A DNA stretch of 64,000 nt from Actinospineispora eucalypti (lineage in GTDB: Bacteria > Actinomycetota > Actinomycetes > Mycobacteriales > Pseudonocardiaceae). The stretch spans positions 248,001-312,000 of the forward strand of contig JACHMT010000004.1 in assembly GCA_014208095.1 (NCBI GenBank), given 5' to 3'. The position numbers were made by a program, and so were the translations under genes. Of this stretch, positions 1 to 8,708 are shown in pieces (position 1 is the first letter of the stretch; each line of letters begins with the position of its first letter). Under the pieces are notes generated by a model. That model was not told the DNA's origin and did not search any database. It saw only the letters and a program-made list of their open reading frames with translations.

Positions 1-109
1 CGACGCGGACGCCTTGCAACGCGAGCTCGCCGGTTACTCCTCCTTCCCGGAGTCGGAGAACGGCGACCACGAAGAAGAGGACGAGTACGAGGACTACCGT
101 CGCCGCTGA
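1..109 (+). CDS. DUF3073 family protein, C-terminal fragment
   Basis: The left edge holds the last 35 codons of a plus-strand gene; its start lies outside the window. The visible residues begin DADALQRELAGYSS and run into a very acidic tail (HEEEDEYEDYRRR). The ALQRELAG segment followed by an acidic, tyrosine-containing end is what I recall of DUF3073 proteins, short actinobacterial proteins of unknown function usually encoded next to purM. The neighbour here is purM, convergent with it, which supports the call. The fragment is too short to be certain, and no role can be assigned. Confidence 0.7.
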   Translation, partial: DADALQRELAGYSSFPESENGDHEEEDEYEDYRRR

Positions 110-473
110 GCGGTTGCGGTAGGCCCGTTCGTTTCGGTCGGCCAGCAGGCCTCCACCACCTCGCGCCAGCGGTGTGACAGTCGTGCGCGCGTTCGGTCGA
201 GCCCGGTGGTCATCGGCATGGGGCCGCCACTCGCGTGTGTGCGGGTGGCGGCCCAGTATCTGTTCGAGCGGTGCTGGTTCAAAGACCGGCTTGGACGGCG
301 CGGCGTGGTGCGCTGCCGCTCGGGTGGCGCCTCCTGCGTTCGGCGTGGGGCGGGTGGTGATCGCTGTTCGTGGCGGTTCAGCGTCGAAATTCGACGCTAA
401 TCCGCCACAGACCGCGATCATGACCAGGGAGCGAAACGTAAAGAGGCGCTACCCGTGAACCTGACCACCCAGG
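110..473. other. Convergent intergenic region with no gene
   Basis: These 364 bases lie between the stop of the DUF3073-like gene and the stop of purM, which point at each other. I see no open frame with convincing coding character. It holds the long palindrome at 371-407 and a short hairpin (CTGACC/GGTCAG, 461-477) that overlaps the purM stop codon. Confidence 0.6.
371..407. terminator. 37-bp interrupted palindrome, candidate bidirectional terminator
   Basis: The core is a perfect 9-bp inverted repeat, AGCGTCGAA and TTCGACGCT around one A (380-398). It is flanked by a second pair, TGGCGG (371-376) and CCGCCA (402-407). It sits between two converging genes, the usual place for a shared terminator. 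There is no T-tract, so intrinsic termination is uncertain and a protein-binding site is an alternative. Confidence 0.45.
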
Positions 474-1604
474 TCAGAACCTGGGGTGCTCGCCGCGCAG
501 CAGCACGCGGGGGCCGTCCGAGTCGGAGGCCACGTCGCGGGCCCGGTGGATGTCACCGAGCACCCAGGCCGGCACGTGCCGTGCGGTGAGTACGGCCAGT
601 GCGCGCTCCACGTCGTCCGGGGCCAGCACGGCGACCATGCCGACGCCCATGTTGAACGTCTGCTCCATCTCCGCCCGCTCCACCCGGCCGCGCGCGGCGA
701 TCAGGTTGAACACGGGCGCCGGCGTCCAACTGCCCCGGTCGCACACCGCGACCAGGCCCCTGGGCAGCACCCGGCCCAGGTTGCGGGCCAGCCCGCCGCC
801 GGTGATGTGCGCGAACGTGCGGATCTCGGTCTCAGCGGCCAGCGCGAGGCAGTCCGGTGCGTAGATCCGGGTGGGCTCGAGCAGCTCCTCGCCGAGGGTG
901 CGGCCGAACTCCTCCACCTGCCCGTCCAGCGGCAGCCGGGCCAGGTCCAGCAGCACGTGCCGGGCCAGCGAGTAGCCGTTGGAGTGCAGCCCGGAGGAGC
1001 CCAATCCGACCACCACGTCGCCCGGCCGGACCAGGTCCGGGCCGAGCATGGCGTCCGCCTCGACCACGCCCACCCCGGACGCGGAGAGGTCGTAGTGGCC
1101 GGCCTGCATCAGGCCGGGGTGCTCGGCGGTCTCGCCGCCGAGCAGCGCGCAGCCGGAGCGCCGGCAACCCTCCGCGATGCCCTTCACGATCGCCGCCACC
1201 TGGCGCGGCACCAGGGTGCCGCAGGCGATGTAGTCCTGCAGGAACAGCGGCTCGGCGCCGCACACCACCAGGTCGTCCACCACCATCGCGACCAAGTCGA
1301 GGCCGATGGTGTCGTGCCGGTCCAGTGCCTGCGCGATGGCCACCTTGGTGCCCACGCCGTCGGTGGAGGCGGCCAGCACCGGTTCGGTGTACTTGCCGAT
1401 CTTCAGCTTGAACAGGCCGGCGAACCCGCCGATGCCCCCGATCACCTCGGGCCGGGTGGCCTTCTCGGTCCACGGCCGGAACGCCTCCACCGCGCGTTCC
1501 CCGGCCTCGATGTCCACTCCGGCGGCGGCGTAGCTGGCCGGCTGCGGCGTCGAGGTGCCGTTGCCGGTGTCGTCGCTCTGGCTGGCGGGGGGCGTTAAGG
1601 GCAT
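474..1604 (-). CDS. purM: Phosphoribosylformylglycinamidine cyclo-ligase (AIR synthetase)
   Basis: This enzyme makes 5-aminoimidazole ribotide (AIR) from FGAM with ATP, the fifth step of de novo purine synthesis, in the cytosol. The 376-residue product has the family landmarks: YAAAGVDIEAG near the start, STDGVGTKVAIA and DLVAMVVDDLVVCGAEPLF around residues 80-120, LLGGETAEHPG, and HITGGGLARNLGRVLP in the C-terminal half. The first 25 or so residues, rich in P, S and T, precede the conserved core. The ATG at 1604 is the only good upstream start. purF lies 61 bp upstream on the same strand, so the two are probably cotranscribed. Confidence 0.96.
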   Translation of the reverse strand: MPLTPPASQSDDTGNGTSTPQPASYAAAGVDIEAGERAVEAFRPWTEKATRPEVIGGIGGFAGLFKLKIGKYTEPVLAASTDGVGTKVAIAQALDRHDTIGLDLVAMVVDDLVVCGAEPLFLQDYIACGTLVPRQVAAIVKGIAEGCRRSGCALLGGETAEHPGLMQAGHYDLSASGVGVVEADAMLGPDLVRPGDVVVGLGSSGLHSNGYSLARHVLLDLARLPLDGQVEEFGRTLGEELLEPTRIYAPDCLALAAETEIRTFAHITGGGLARNLGRVLPRGLVAVCDRGSWTPAPVFNLIAARGRVERAEMEQTFNMGVGMVAVLAPDDVERALAVLTARHVPAWVLGDIHRARDVASDSDGPRVLLRGEHPRF

Positions 1605-1665
1605 GACGGAGGGGCTCCGGTTTGTTCAGGGCGGGCTGGGCGGGTTAAGCGGGCCGTGGGGCGGG

Positions 1666-3204
1666 TCAGGGTTGGTTGAGCGCGCCCGCGGCACCATACC
1701 CGGCGGTCAGCTTCCCGTCATTCGCAATGATCTCCTCGAGGAGATGCTTGCCCAGCTGCGCGTCGTCCGGCAGCGGAATCGGGTAGTTGCCGTCGAAGCA
1801 GGCCGCGCACAGCCGACTGGCCGGCTGCTCGGACGCCTGCACCAGGCCGTCGAGCGAGACGTAGCCGAGTGAGTCGGCCCCGATCGACCGGCGCACGCCG
1901 TCCATGTCCAGGTCGCCCGCGACCAGTTCGGCGCGGGAGGCGAAGTCGATGCCGTAGAAGCACGGCCAGCGCACCGGCGGCGAGCCGATCCGCACGTGCA
2001 CCTCCAGCGCACCGGCCTCGCGCAGCATCCGGACCAGTGCGCGCTGGGTGTTGCCGCGCACGATGGAGTCGTCCACGACGACCAGGCGCTTGCCCCGGAT
2101 GACGTCCCGCAGCGGGTTCAGCTTCAGCCGGATGCCCAGCTGGCGGATGGTCTGGCTGGGCTGGATGAAGGTGCGGCCGACGTAGGCGTTCTTCACCAGG
2201 CCCTGCCCGTACGGGATGCCGGAGCCCTGCGCGAAGCCGATCGCCGCCGGTGTGCCGGACTCGGGCACCGGGATGACCAGGTCGGCCTCCACCGGGAACT
2301 CCTCGGCCAGCTGCCGCCCGATGGCCACCCGCGTGGCGTGCACCGAACGGCCGGCGATATGCGTGTCGGGCCGGGCCAGGTAGACGTACTCGAAGATGCA
2401 GCCCTTCGGCTCCGGCGCGGCGAACCGGGAAGAGCGGAGCCCGTTCTCGTCGATGGCCAGCAGCTCGCCCGGCTCCACCTCGCGCACGAACGAAGCGCCC
2501 ACGATGTCCAGCGCGGCGGTCTCGCTGGCCACCACCCAGCCGCGCTCCAGCCGGCCGAGCACCAGCGGGCGCACGCCGTGCGGGTCCCGCGCGGCGTACA
2601 GCGTCTGCTCGTCACAGAAAGTGAGCGAGAACGCTCCGCGCACCCGGGGCAGCAGCCGGGTCGCGGCTTCCTCCAGGCCGATGTCGGCGGAGGTGGCGGC
2701 GAGCAGCTCGGTGATCAGATCGGAGTCGGTGGTCGCGGTGAACCCGGTGCCGTTGTGGCGCGCGGTGAGCTCGCGGACCTCGTCGTGCAGCTCGGCGGTG
2801 TTCACCAGGTTGCCGTTGTGGCCCAGGGCCAGGCCGCTGCCGGTGGCGGTGGTGCGGAAGGTCGGCTGGGCGTTTTCCCAGGTCGTGGCGCCCGTGGTGG
2901 AGTAGCGGGTGTGCCCGACGGCGAGATGGCCGCGCAGCGACGTGAGGGTCTGCTCGTCGAACACCTGGCTGACCAGGCCCAGGTCCTTGAAGACCACGAC
3001 CTGGCGGCCGTCGGAAACCGCGATGCCGGCGGCCTCCTGGCCTCGGTGCTGAAGTGCGAACAGCCCGAAGTAGGTCAGCTTGGCAACCTCTTCGCCCGGC
3101 GCCCACACACCGAATACGCCGCACTCTTCCCTGGGCTTGTCGTCGGTCACGGAGGGTTCCAACGCACGCTCCCCGCACGATCGCCGAATCGGGTCGTCGC
3201 TCAC
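1666..3204 (-). CDS. purF: Amidophosphoribosyltransferase
   Basis: PurF commits PRPP to purine synthesis, making phosphoribosylamine with glutamine as nitrogen donor. The 512-residue product has an N-terminal class II glutamine amidotransferase domain whose nucleophile should be Cys28 (EEC-GVFG) after removal of a propeptide. The phosphoribosyltransferase domain has a clear PRPP loop (LVVVDDSIVRGNTQ). Cysteines in GCIFEYVY, WPCFYGID and LCAACFDGNYP match the positions that hold a [4Fe-4S] cluster in the Bacillus-type enzyme. The start is GTG at 3204; a second GTG at codon 19 would give a shorter propeptide. It is followed by purM on the same strand. Confidence 0.96.
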   Translation of the reverse strand: MSDDPIRRSCGERALEPSVTDDKPREECGVFGVWAPGEEVAKLTYFGLFALQHRGQEAAGIAVSDGRQVVVFKDLGLVSQVFDEQTLTSLRGHLAVGHTRYSTTGATTWENAQPTFRTTATGSGLALGHNGNLVNTAELHDEVRELTARHNGTGFTATTDSDLITELLAATSADIGLEEAATRLLPRVRGAFSLTFCDEQTLYAARDPHGVRPLVLGRLERGWVVASETAALDIVGASFVREVEPGELLAIDENGLRSSRFAAPEPKGCIFEYVYLARPDTHIAGRSVHATRVAIGRQLAEEFPVEADLVIPVPESGTPAAIGFAQGSGIPYGQGLVKNAYVGRTFIQPSQTIRQLGIRLKLNPLRDVIRGKRLVVVDDSIVRGNTQRALVRMLREAGALEVHVRIGSPPVRWPCFYGIDFASRAELVAGDLDMDGVRRSIGADSLGYVSLDGLVQASEQPASRLCAACFDGNYPIPLPDDAQLGKHLLEEIIANDGKLTAGYGAAGALNQP

Positions 3205-3264
3205 GTAACAAGGAGTCTAACGGCGTAAAGCCGATCTGGGTGTCCTCCGTGCCCTGTCTCTCAC

Positions 3265-3411
3265 CACCCCCACCCTGATTCAGTGCGTTCAGCAGCGTGG
3301 TTCGGTCGGTTCAGCAGGGTGGTTCAGTGCATTTAGCCGCCAGAAGTGACTGAACCGGGCGCCGGAAGTGACTGAACCGGGCGCCGGAACTCACTGAACC
3401 GGGCGGGGGAG
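3265..3411. repeat. 22-bp repeat array A: three inverted plus three direct units
   Basis: Units 3346-3367, 3368-3389 and 3390-3411 follow GTGACTGAACCGGGCGCCGG plus AA. Three further units on the opposite strand (3309-3330, 3287-3308, 3265-3286) read GCACTGAA followed by variable bases. All six are exactly 22 bp long. The two sets face each other between the purF start and the stop of the GGDEF/EAL gene. The same unit family recurs at 13200-13265 and 54482-54547. The three plus-strand units directly follow the stop codon of the minus-strand gene. Confidence 0.75.
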
Positions 3412-3414
3412 GGG

Positions 3415-5592
3415 TTAGCCGGCTAGAGGGCGGCGGAGGAGTTCGTCTAGCTCGAAGGGGGTGATGGGCGGGCCGTACCAGTTGCCCTGGCCGATGTCGC
3501 AGCCCAGGTTGGTCAGCCAGCGCGCCTGCGCGGCCGTCTCCACCCACTCGGCGGTGACCTGCAGGCCCAGCGCGTGCGCCATGCCGATCAGGGCCTCGAC
3601 GATCTTTCCGTCCCGCGACTCGGCGTGGTCCTCGCAGGTCAGCCCGCGGATGAACTCGCCGTCGATCTTCAATCCGTGCACCGGCAGCCGGCGCAGGTAG
3701 GACAGGCTGGAGTAGCCCGTGCCGAAGTCGTCGATGGTCAGGCGCACGCCCATGTCGCGCAGCGCGTGCAGGGTGTCGGTGGCGGAGGCCTCGTCCACCA
3801 GGACGGCCCGCTCGGTGATCTCCAGTTGCAGCCGGTCGGGGCGCAGCCCGGTCTCGGCCAGGACGTCGGAAACCTCGGCCAGCCAGCCCGGCTCGGCGAG
3901 CTGGCGGGGAGCCACGTTCACGCTCACGTACGGTGCCCCGCTGCCGAACTGGTCCGCCCACCGGCGGGCCTGTCGGCAGGCCTCGGTGAGCACCCAGCGG
4001 CCCAGCGGCACGATCGCCCCGTTCCGCTCGGCCAGGTCGATGAACTGTGCCGGCCCGAGCAGGCCGAGCTCGGGGTGGCGCCAGCGGACCAGCGCCTCGA
4101 CGCCGGTCAGCGCGCCGTCCGCCAGCTCCACCAGCGGCTGGTAGAGCAGGTGGAACTCGTGCCGGTCCACCGCGCCGGAGACGCTCGCGGCCAGGGCGAA
4201 CTGGCTGGTCTCGCCGGCGTCGCGGTGCGGGTCGAACACCACCCAGCGGCCCCCGCCGGCGGTCTTGGCCCAGGACCGGGCGGACTCGGCGGCGCGCTGC
4301 AGCTCGCCGGGCCAGGTTTCGCCGACGGAGTCCTCGGCGATGCCCATGCTGGCGGTGACCTCCAGCTGCCGGGTGCCGATGCGCAGCGGCGGGCGCAACC
4401 CGGCCAGCACGTCCTTGGCCAGCCCGCACAGGTAGTCCACGCCGGGCGGGTCGGTGACCAGGATGGCGAACTCGTCGCCGCCGATCCGGGCCACCAGGTG
4501 CTGCCCGGCCAGCGCCTGCAGCCGGCTGGCGACGGCGAGCAGCAGCTGGTCGGCCGCCTCGTGGCCGAGCGAGTCGTTGATCTTGCGGAAGCCGTCCAGG
4601 TCCAGGTGGCACACCCCGACCCGGCGCACGTCGGAGTGCTCGGAGAAGGCCCAGCGCAGCTGGGCGTCCAGCAGCGCGCGGTTGGGCAGCCGGGTGAGCT
4701 GGTCGTGGTAGGCCTGATGGCGCAGGCGGGTGCGAAGGTGATGCCGTTCGGTTATATCTTCTATAACGGCAATCACGTAGTCCGGCCGCCCCGTGACGTC
4801 CCGCACCAGGGTCGCCGTGACGTGGGTCCAGACCAGCGTGCCGTCCGTCCGGTAGAACCGGACCTCCGCCGGCAGCCGGGTGTGCTGGCCGAGGGTCAAC
4901 CGGGTGAAGTCCTCGCGCACCGTGTCCACGTCGGCCGGGTGCACATGCTCGGTCAGCGGGCGGGGCCGGTGGTTCTCCCGCTGTCGCGGGATCCGGGGCC
5001 GCTCGGACTCTGGCGGGTTGAGCCCGAGCAGCCCCCGCAGCGTGGGGTTCACGTCCAGCACCGTGCCGTCCAGCCCGATCAGCGCGATGCCCACGCCCAG
5101 CTCGGTGAACACCGTGCGGAAGCGCTGTTCGTTGGCGCGCAGCGCACGCTGCACCTTGCGGTGCGTGCGGCGCGCCTCGCGGAGGCGTAATCGGTGCTCC
5201 GTGAGTGAGTGTTCGTGCAGCTCACGGGCGTAACCGGTGGCGAGTGCGCCGAGCAGCTGGTCGAGCAGGGCCGGCGGCGCGGACTCGCCGAGCAGGGTGT
5301 CGGCGTGCAACCGGACCAGCCGGGGGAGCGCGCCGAGGCCCTGCGGGCGGTGCCGCTGGGCGCGGGCCAGCGCGGAGCCCAGGCGCTGCGCCTGCTCCGG
5401 CCGCCACGAGTCGGCGCGGATCAGGCCGGTGAGCTCGGAGGCCAGCACGGCCAGCCGGCCCCGGTCCGGGCCCTCGGCGGGACCTTCGGCGTCGGTCGGT
5501 CCGCCCAGCACGCCCACCCACTCTTCGGTGAACCGCGCCGCGGCGAGCGCACTCGACACAAGGGACGACCGGCTCCCCCCGACCTCTGGCAC
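3415..5592 (-). CDS. PAS-GGDEF-EAL cyclic-di-GMP signalling protein
   Basis: The protein has 725 residues. A mostly helical N-terminal region of about 150 residues has no motif I know. It is followed by a PAS domain (roughly 155-285, RFRTVFTELGVGIALIGLDG), a GGDEF domain (about 290-450, intact RIGGDEFAILV) and an EAL domain (about 465-720, intact GVEALVRW, DDFGTGYSS and LKIDGEFI). Both catalytic signatures are present, so it could make and break c-di-GMP; which activity dominates cannot be told. No membrane segment is seen, so it is probably cytosolic. Its stop is immediately followed by the 22-bp repeat array. There is no obvious functional link to the purine genes around it. Confidence 0.92.
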   Translation of the reverse strand: MPEVGGSRSSLVSSALAAARFTEEWVGVLGGPTDAEGPAEGPDRGRLAVLASELTGLIRADSWRPEQAQRLGSALARAQRHRPQGLGALPRLVRLHADTLLGESAPPALLDQLLGALATGYARELHEHSLTEHRLRLREARRTHRKVQRALRANEQRFRTVFTELGVGIALIGLDGTVLDVNPTLRGLLGLNPPESERPRIPRQRENHRPRPLTEHVHPADVDTVREDFTRLTLGQHTRLPAEVRFYRTDGTLVWTHVTATLVRDVTGRPDYVIAVIEDITERHHLRTRLRHQAYHDQLTRLPNRALLDAQLRWAFSEHSDVRRVGVCHLDLDGFRKINDSLGHEAADQLLLAVASRLQALAGQHLVARIGGDEFAILVTDPPGVDYLCGLAKDVLAGLRPPLRIGTRQLEVTASMGIAEDSVGETWPGELQRAAESARSWAKTAGGGRWVVFDPHRDAGETSQFALAASVSGAVDRHEFHLLYQPLVELADGALTGVEALVRWRHPELGLLGPAQFIDLAERNGAIVPLGRWVLTEACRQARRWADQFGSGAPYVSVNVAPRQLAEPGWLAEVSDVLAETGLRPDRLQLEITERAVLVDEASATDTLHALRDMGVRLTIDDFGTGYSSLSYLRRLPVHGLKIDGEFIRGLTCEDHAESRDGKIVEALIGMAHALGLQVTAEWVETAAQARWLTNLGCDIGQGNWYGPPITPFELDELLRRPLAG

Positions 5593-5707
5593 TGGGCCCG
5601 CCCCTTTCGGCCGGTGTCCCCAACCGGTTGCTCACAATCCTCCGATGCGGTTCGGCGCATCCGCTACCGGTTCGGGGTGTGCATCACTCGATTGGGGTCC
5701 GAAGCGA

Positions 5708-6109
5708 TTACTCTTTGTTGCAATCTTGAGAAGTCGGCGGCCACGGCAGCAGGGCACCGATTTCCCCGGACCGGTGGCCCGAGGCGTTCACCTTCCCGGT
5801 GGCCACGGCATCGGCCCACGCCAGGAGGCCGGTCACCATGAGTAACCAGTTTCGGGGGTCGGTCTCCACCACGTGCGGCGGCGTCCCCCGGGTGTGCGTC
5901 GCGCCGGGAAGGCACTGCACCGCCGCGAACGGGGGCACCCGCACCTCCACCGCCTTCCCCGGGTAGGCCTGGGCAAACGCCCGCAACGAGGTCCGCACCG
6001 CCGCCGCGAGCGTGGTCCGCCCCGGCTTGGTCTCCGGCGTGTCCGGCCCGTCCAGCCAGTCCCGGACCGGCCGCAACGCGTCACGCAGCGTGTCCGCATC
6101 GATCACCAC
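5708..6109 (-). CDS. Sterol-carrier-like (SCP family) protein
   Basis: This 133-residue protein begins with a helical stretch (LRDALRPVRDWLDG), continues with AVRTSLRAFAQAYPGKAVEV and VRVPPFAAVQCLPG, and ends near NWLLMVTGLLAWADAVATGKVNASG. That layout matches the bacterial sterol-carrier-like proteins found close to purF in Streptomyces. Related domains occur in maleylpyruvate-isomerase-type, mycothiol-dependent enzymes. The substrate is unknown. The gene is divergent from the GDSL hydrolase to its right, and a 115-bp, AT-richer gap separates it from the GGDEF/EAL gene to its left. Confidence 0.75.
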   Translation of the reverse strand: MVIDADTLRDALRPVRDWLDGPDTPETKPGRTTLAAAVRTSLRAFAQAYPGKAVEVRVPPFAAVQCLPGATHTRGTPPHVVETDPRNWLLMVTGLLAWADAVATGKVNASGHRSGEIGALLPWPPTSQDCNKE

Positions 6110-6180
6110 CCGGCCACCCTACGACCCCTCCCCGACGCGTGCGGGCGGGGCGCGGGGCGCGGGAGCTTAGGGTGGGTTGG

Positions 6181-6879
6181 GTGAGTTGGCGGGCTTGGGG
6201 TGGGTTGGTTGCCGGGGCGATGGCCGGGGCGGCCGGGTATGCGCGGCGGCGGACAGCGCTGGCCGGGATAACCGAGGACTACGCGGCGTACTGGCGCCGG
6301 CGGGCGCGGCGTCCGGGCGAGCTCGTACTGGTCGCGCTCGGTGACTCGCTGGCCCAGGGGCTGACCGCGCGACGTCCGGAACGCGGGTTCGTCGGGTTGC
6401 TCGCCGACGAGTTGGCCGCCCGCGAGGGCCGTACCGTCGGCGTGCGGAACCTCTCGGTCACCGGTGCGACCGTGGCGGACGTGCTGGCCGGCCAGCTGCC
6501 CCTCACCACCGACTCCACCGACCTTGGCCAGGAGACACTGGTCGCCGTGTGCGTGGGCACCAACGACGTGGTGCACACCCCGCTGCGCGCGTTCCGCGAG
6601 CGGTTTGCCGAGCTGTGTGCGGGCCTGCCGGCCGGCGCACTGGTCGCCGACGTGCCGAACTTCCCGCGCGGCCCGCACCGCATCGCCGCGCGGCGTTACT
6701 CGAGCAGCTGTCGCGAGGTGCTGGCCGGGTTTCCCCGGTTGATCCCGGTACCGCTGGAGCGGGCCACCAGGGCCATGCGGTTCTGGGAGGTGGGCGCCGA
6801 CCTGGTGCACCCGGGCGACCCCGGGCACCGCCGCTACGCCGCCGCGTACCTCGAGGCCCGGCACACCGCCGCCGGCTGA
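6181..6879 (+). CDS. SGNH/GDSL-type hydrolase
   Basis: This is a likely esterase or lipase of the SGNH fold. Block I is VALGDSLAQG with the nucleophilic Ser, block III is GTNDVV, and block V is DLVHPGDPGH with the catalytic Asp and His. A short hydrophobic segment at the start (WGGLVAGAMAGAAGYA) could be a membrane anchor or weak signal sequence. I place the start at the GTG at 6181, just before that segment; an in-frame GTG at 6139 would add 14 basic, low-complexity residues. It is divergent from the SCP-like gene and convergent with the efflux adaptor. The substrate is unknown. Confidence 0.85.
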   Translation: MSWRAWGGLVAGAMAGAAGYARRRTALAGITEDYAAYWRRRARRPGELVLVALGDSLAQGLTARRPERGFVGLLADELAAREGRTVGVRNLSVTGATVADVLAGQLPLTTDSTDLGQETLVAVCVGTNDVVHTPLRAFRERFAELCAGLPAGALVADVPNFPRGPHRIAARRYSSSCREVLAGFPRLIPVPLERATRAMRFWEVGADLVHPGDPGHRRYAAAYLEARHTAAG

Positions 6880-6906
6880 CCGCCAAGCGCGGCCCGATCG
6901 CGAAGC

Positions 6907-6936
6907 GGCCCGGGTCCCGCCATGCGGGCCCGGGCC
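6907..6936. terminator. Strong hairpin between convergent genes
   Basis: GGCCCGGG, a bulged T and CCCGC pair with GCGGGCCCGGGCC around a CAT loop, giving a 13-bp GC stem. It lies between the stops of the GDSL hydrolase and the efflux adaptor, so it can serve both. There is no T-tract. Confidence 0.65.
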
Positions 6937-6964
6937 ACTTCGGAGTTACTTCGGCTTCGCCGGA

Positions 6965-8608
6965 TTACCGGGGGGCCTGACCGCCCGGGGCCACCTGCGC
7001 CTGCGGGAGCAGGATCGGCTGGCCCTCGCGCAGGCCGGACAGCACCTCGGTGTTGTCGTCGCCGACCACGCCGGGCTGGAACGGCACCTGCTGGGGCTGG
7101 CCGTCCGGACCGGGCACGTTGACCAGCGTGCGGCCACCCTGGCGGATCACCGCGCCGTTGGGCACCACCAGCACGTTGTCCTTGGAGCTGGTCCGCACGC
7201 CCGCCTCGGCGGTCTGACCGGCCTTCAACCGGGGGTCGGACTCGTTGAGCAGGACCGTGGCGTAGTAGTTCGTCACACCGGAGATGGCGATACCACCGGG
7301 GGCGATCGACAACACGGTGCCCTCGCGGGTCAGGTCCGGCACCGCGTCGAACGACACGTCGACCTTTTGGCCGGGCGACACCTTGGCCGCGTCCGACTCC
7401 TCGAACGGAACGACCACCTGGAAGGTGTTGAGGTCGTTCAGCACGATGAACGCGCCACCACCGGGACGGGTCGCCGACAGGCCACCACCGGCGTTACCGG
7501 CGGAGTCCGAGGTCGCCGCCGCACCCACGCCGGGGATCACCGCGCCGCTGCCCGGCGCCAGCGCCGACTGCGGCGCACCGTTGCCCACGTACTCGCCGAC
7601 CACACCGGTCACGGCCGAGATCGTGCCGGCCACCGGGGCGAACAGCACCGTGTTCTCCACGTCGCGCTGGGCGTTGGCCACCTGCGCGCGGGCGGACTCG
7701 ACCGCACCCTCGGCGGCGTCGATGTTGGCGTCCCGGTCGGTACCGGCCAGCTCATCGTCGTTGCGGGCCCGCACCAGCGCCAGCTGGGCGTTCTCCACCG
7801 ACACCTTCTGCGTGGCCTTGTCCGAATCGCGCTTGGCGACCGCCGCGTCGTAGCTGGCCTTGCTGGAGTTGTAGGTGTTCTTGGCCGTGATGTAGTTGGC
7901 CCGGGCGGTGTCGCAGTTGGGCAGCTGGTCCATCAGGCTGCCCTGGCCACCGGTCAGACCGGACAACAGCCCGCTCTGCCCCGGCTGCCCGCTCTGCGGG
8001 TCACCGGCCGCATCCGACGCCGAATCGTCGTCCTCGGCCGAGCCGCCGGCCTTGGCCATCGGGCAGGCCTGCTTGTACACCGCGTACGCCGCCTGCAGGG
8101 CCGCCTTGTCCGCGTCCAGCTTCTTGCGGGCGTGGAAGACCGCCTTGTCGTTGCCGTCGTTGATCGCGTCGGCCTGCCGCTTCACCGCGTCGTAGATGTC
8201 CTTGGTCTGGTTCTCCACCCGACCCGCGGCATCCGCCTGGTTACCGTTCACGATCTTGTCCAGCTGGGCCTGCGCCTGGTCCAGGGAACCCTGGGCCTGC
8301 CGCAGCGCCTGCTTGGCCGGGAAGTCGTCGATCTTGGCCAGCAACTGGCCGGGCTGCACCTTGTCGCCGACCTTCACCGGCACCTCAACCAGCTTGCCGC
8401 CCTTGGTGAACCCCACGTTCTGCGAGGTCACCGCCGCCAACGCACCGGATGCCGAAACCTTGGTGGCGACACTGCCACGCTCAACCTGCGCCGTAGGTGG
8501 CGCGGGTGTCGAACCCCCACACGCAGCCGTCGTCGCTCCCACGAGCAACGCCAGCGACGCCGCGGCGGCCATACGCACCCCCGTGCGGCCGCGGATCGTC
8601 TGAGACAT
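6965..8608 (-). CDS. MacA/HlyD-type membrane fusion lipoprotein of an ABC efflux system
   Basis: The 547-residue product begins with a lipoprotein signal (TGVRMAAAASLALLVGATTAAC-GGS), so it should be anchored outside the membrane. A biotinyl-lipoyl half motif (GKLVEVPVKVGDKVQPGQLLAKI) is followed by a long helical hairpin with heptads, interrupted by a Ser/Gly/Gln-rich insert around residues 190-225. The second lipoyl half (VLFAPVAGTISAVTGVVGEYVG) and a beta-barrel region follow. Together with the two genes upstream on this strand it forms an adaptor-permease-ATPase set like MacAB, used by Gram-positive bacteria to export peptides, drugs or lipids. The cargo is unknown. Confidence 0.88.
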   Translation of the reverse strand: MSQTIRGRTGVRMAAAASLALLVGATTAACGGSTPAPPTAQVERGSVATKVSASGALAAVTSQNVGFTKGGKLVEVPVKVGDKVQPGQLLAKIDDFPAKQALRQAQGSLDQAQAQLDKIVNGNQADAAGRVENQTKDIYDAVKRQADAINDGNDKAVFHARKKLDADKAALQAAYAVYKQACPMAKAGGSAEDDDSASDAAGDPQSGQPGQSGLLSGLTGGQGSLMDQLPNCDTARANYITAKNTYNSSKASYDAAVAKRDSDKATQKVSVENAQLALVRARNDDELAGTDRDANIDAAEGAVESARAQVANAQRDVENTVLFAPVAGTISAVTGVVGEYVGNGAPQSALAPGSGAVIPGVGAAATSDSAGNAGGGLSATRPGGGAFIVLNDLNTFQVVVPFEESDAAKVSPGQKVDVSFDAVPDLTREGTVLSIAPGGIAISGVTNYYATVLLNESDPRLKAGQTAEAGVRTSSKDNVLVVPNGAVIRQGGRTLVNVPGPDGQPQQVPFQPGVVGDDNTEVLSGLREGQPILLPQAQVAPGGQAPR

Positions 8609-8708
8609 CGAGTCTTCCGCCTTTCACAGATCCTGGGTTCAACCGGTGGTTCGGGGTCACTGGTTGAGAACTACCTTCGGTTACTTATCGGTCACAGCTG
8701 TATCTCGG

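Noticed and set aside
486..1598. Long plus-strand frame opposite purM
   Set aside because: It is the antisense shadow of a GC-rich real gene; its translation is low in complexity and matches no family. The same holds for similar frames opposite most genes.
3346..3411. 22-bp tandem units as a CRISPR array
   Set aside because: Units are contiguous, without unique spacers, only three per locus, and no cas genes are present.
4740..4775. AT-rich patch inside the GGDEF/EAL gene as a small insertion
   Set aside because: It encodes the normal PAS-C segment YVIAVIEDITER in frame; it is only a local codon-use change.
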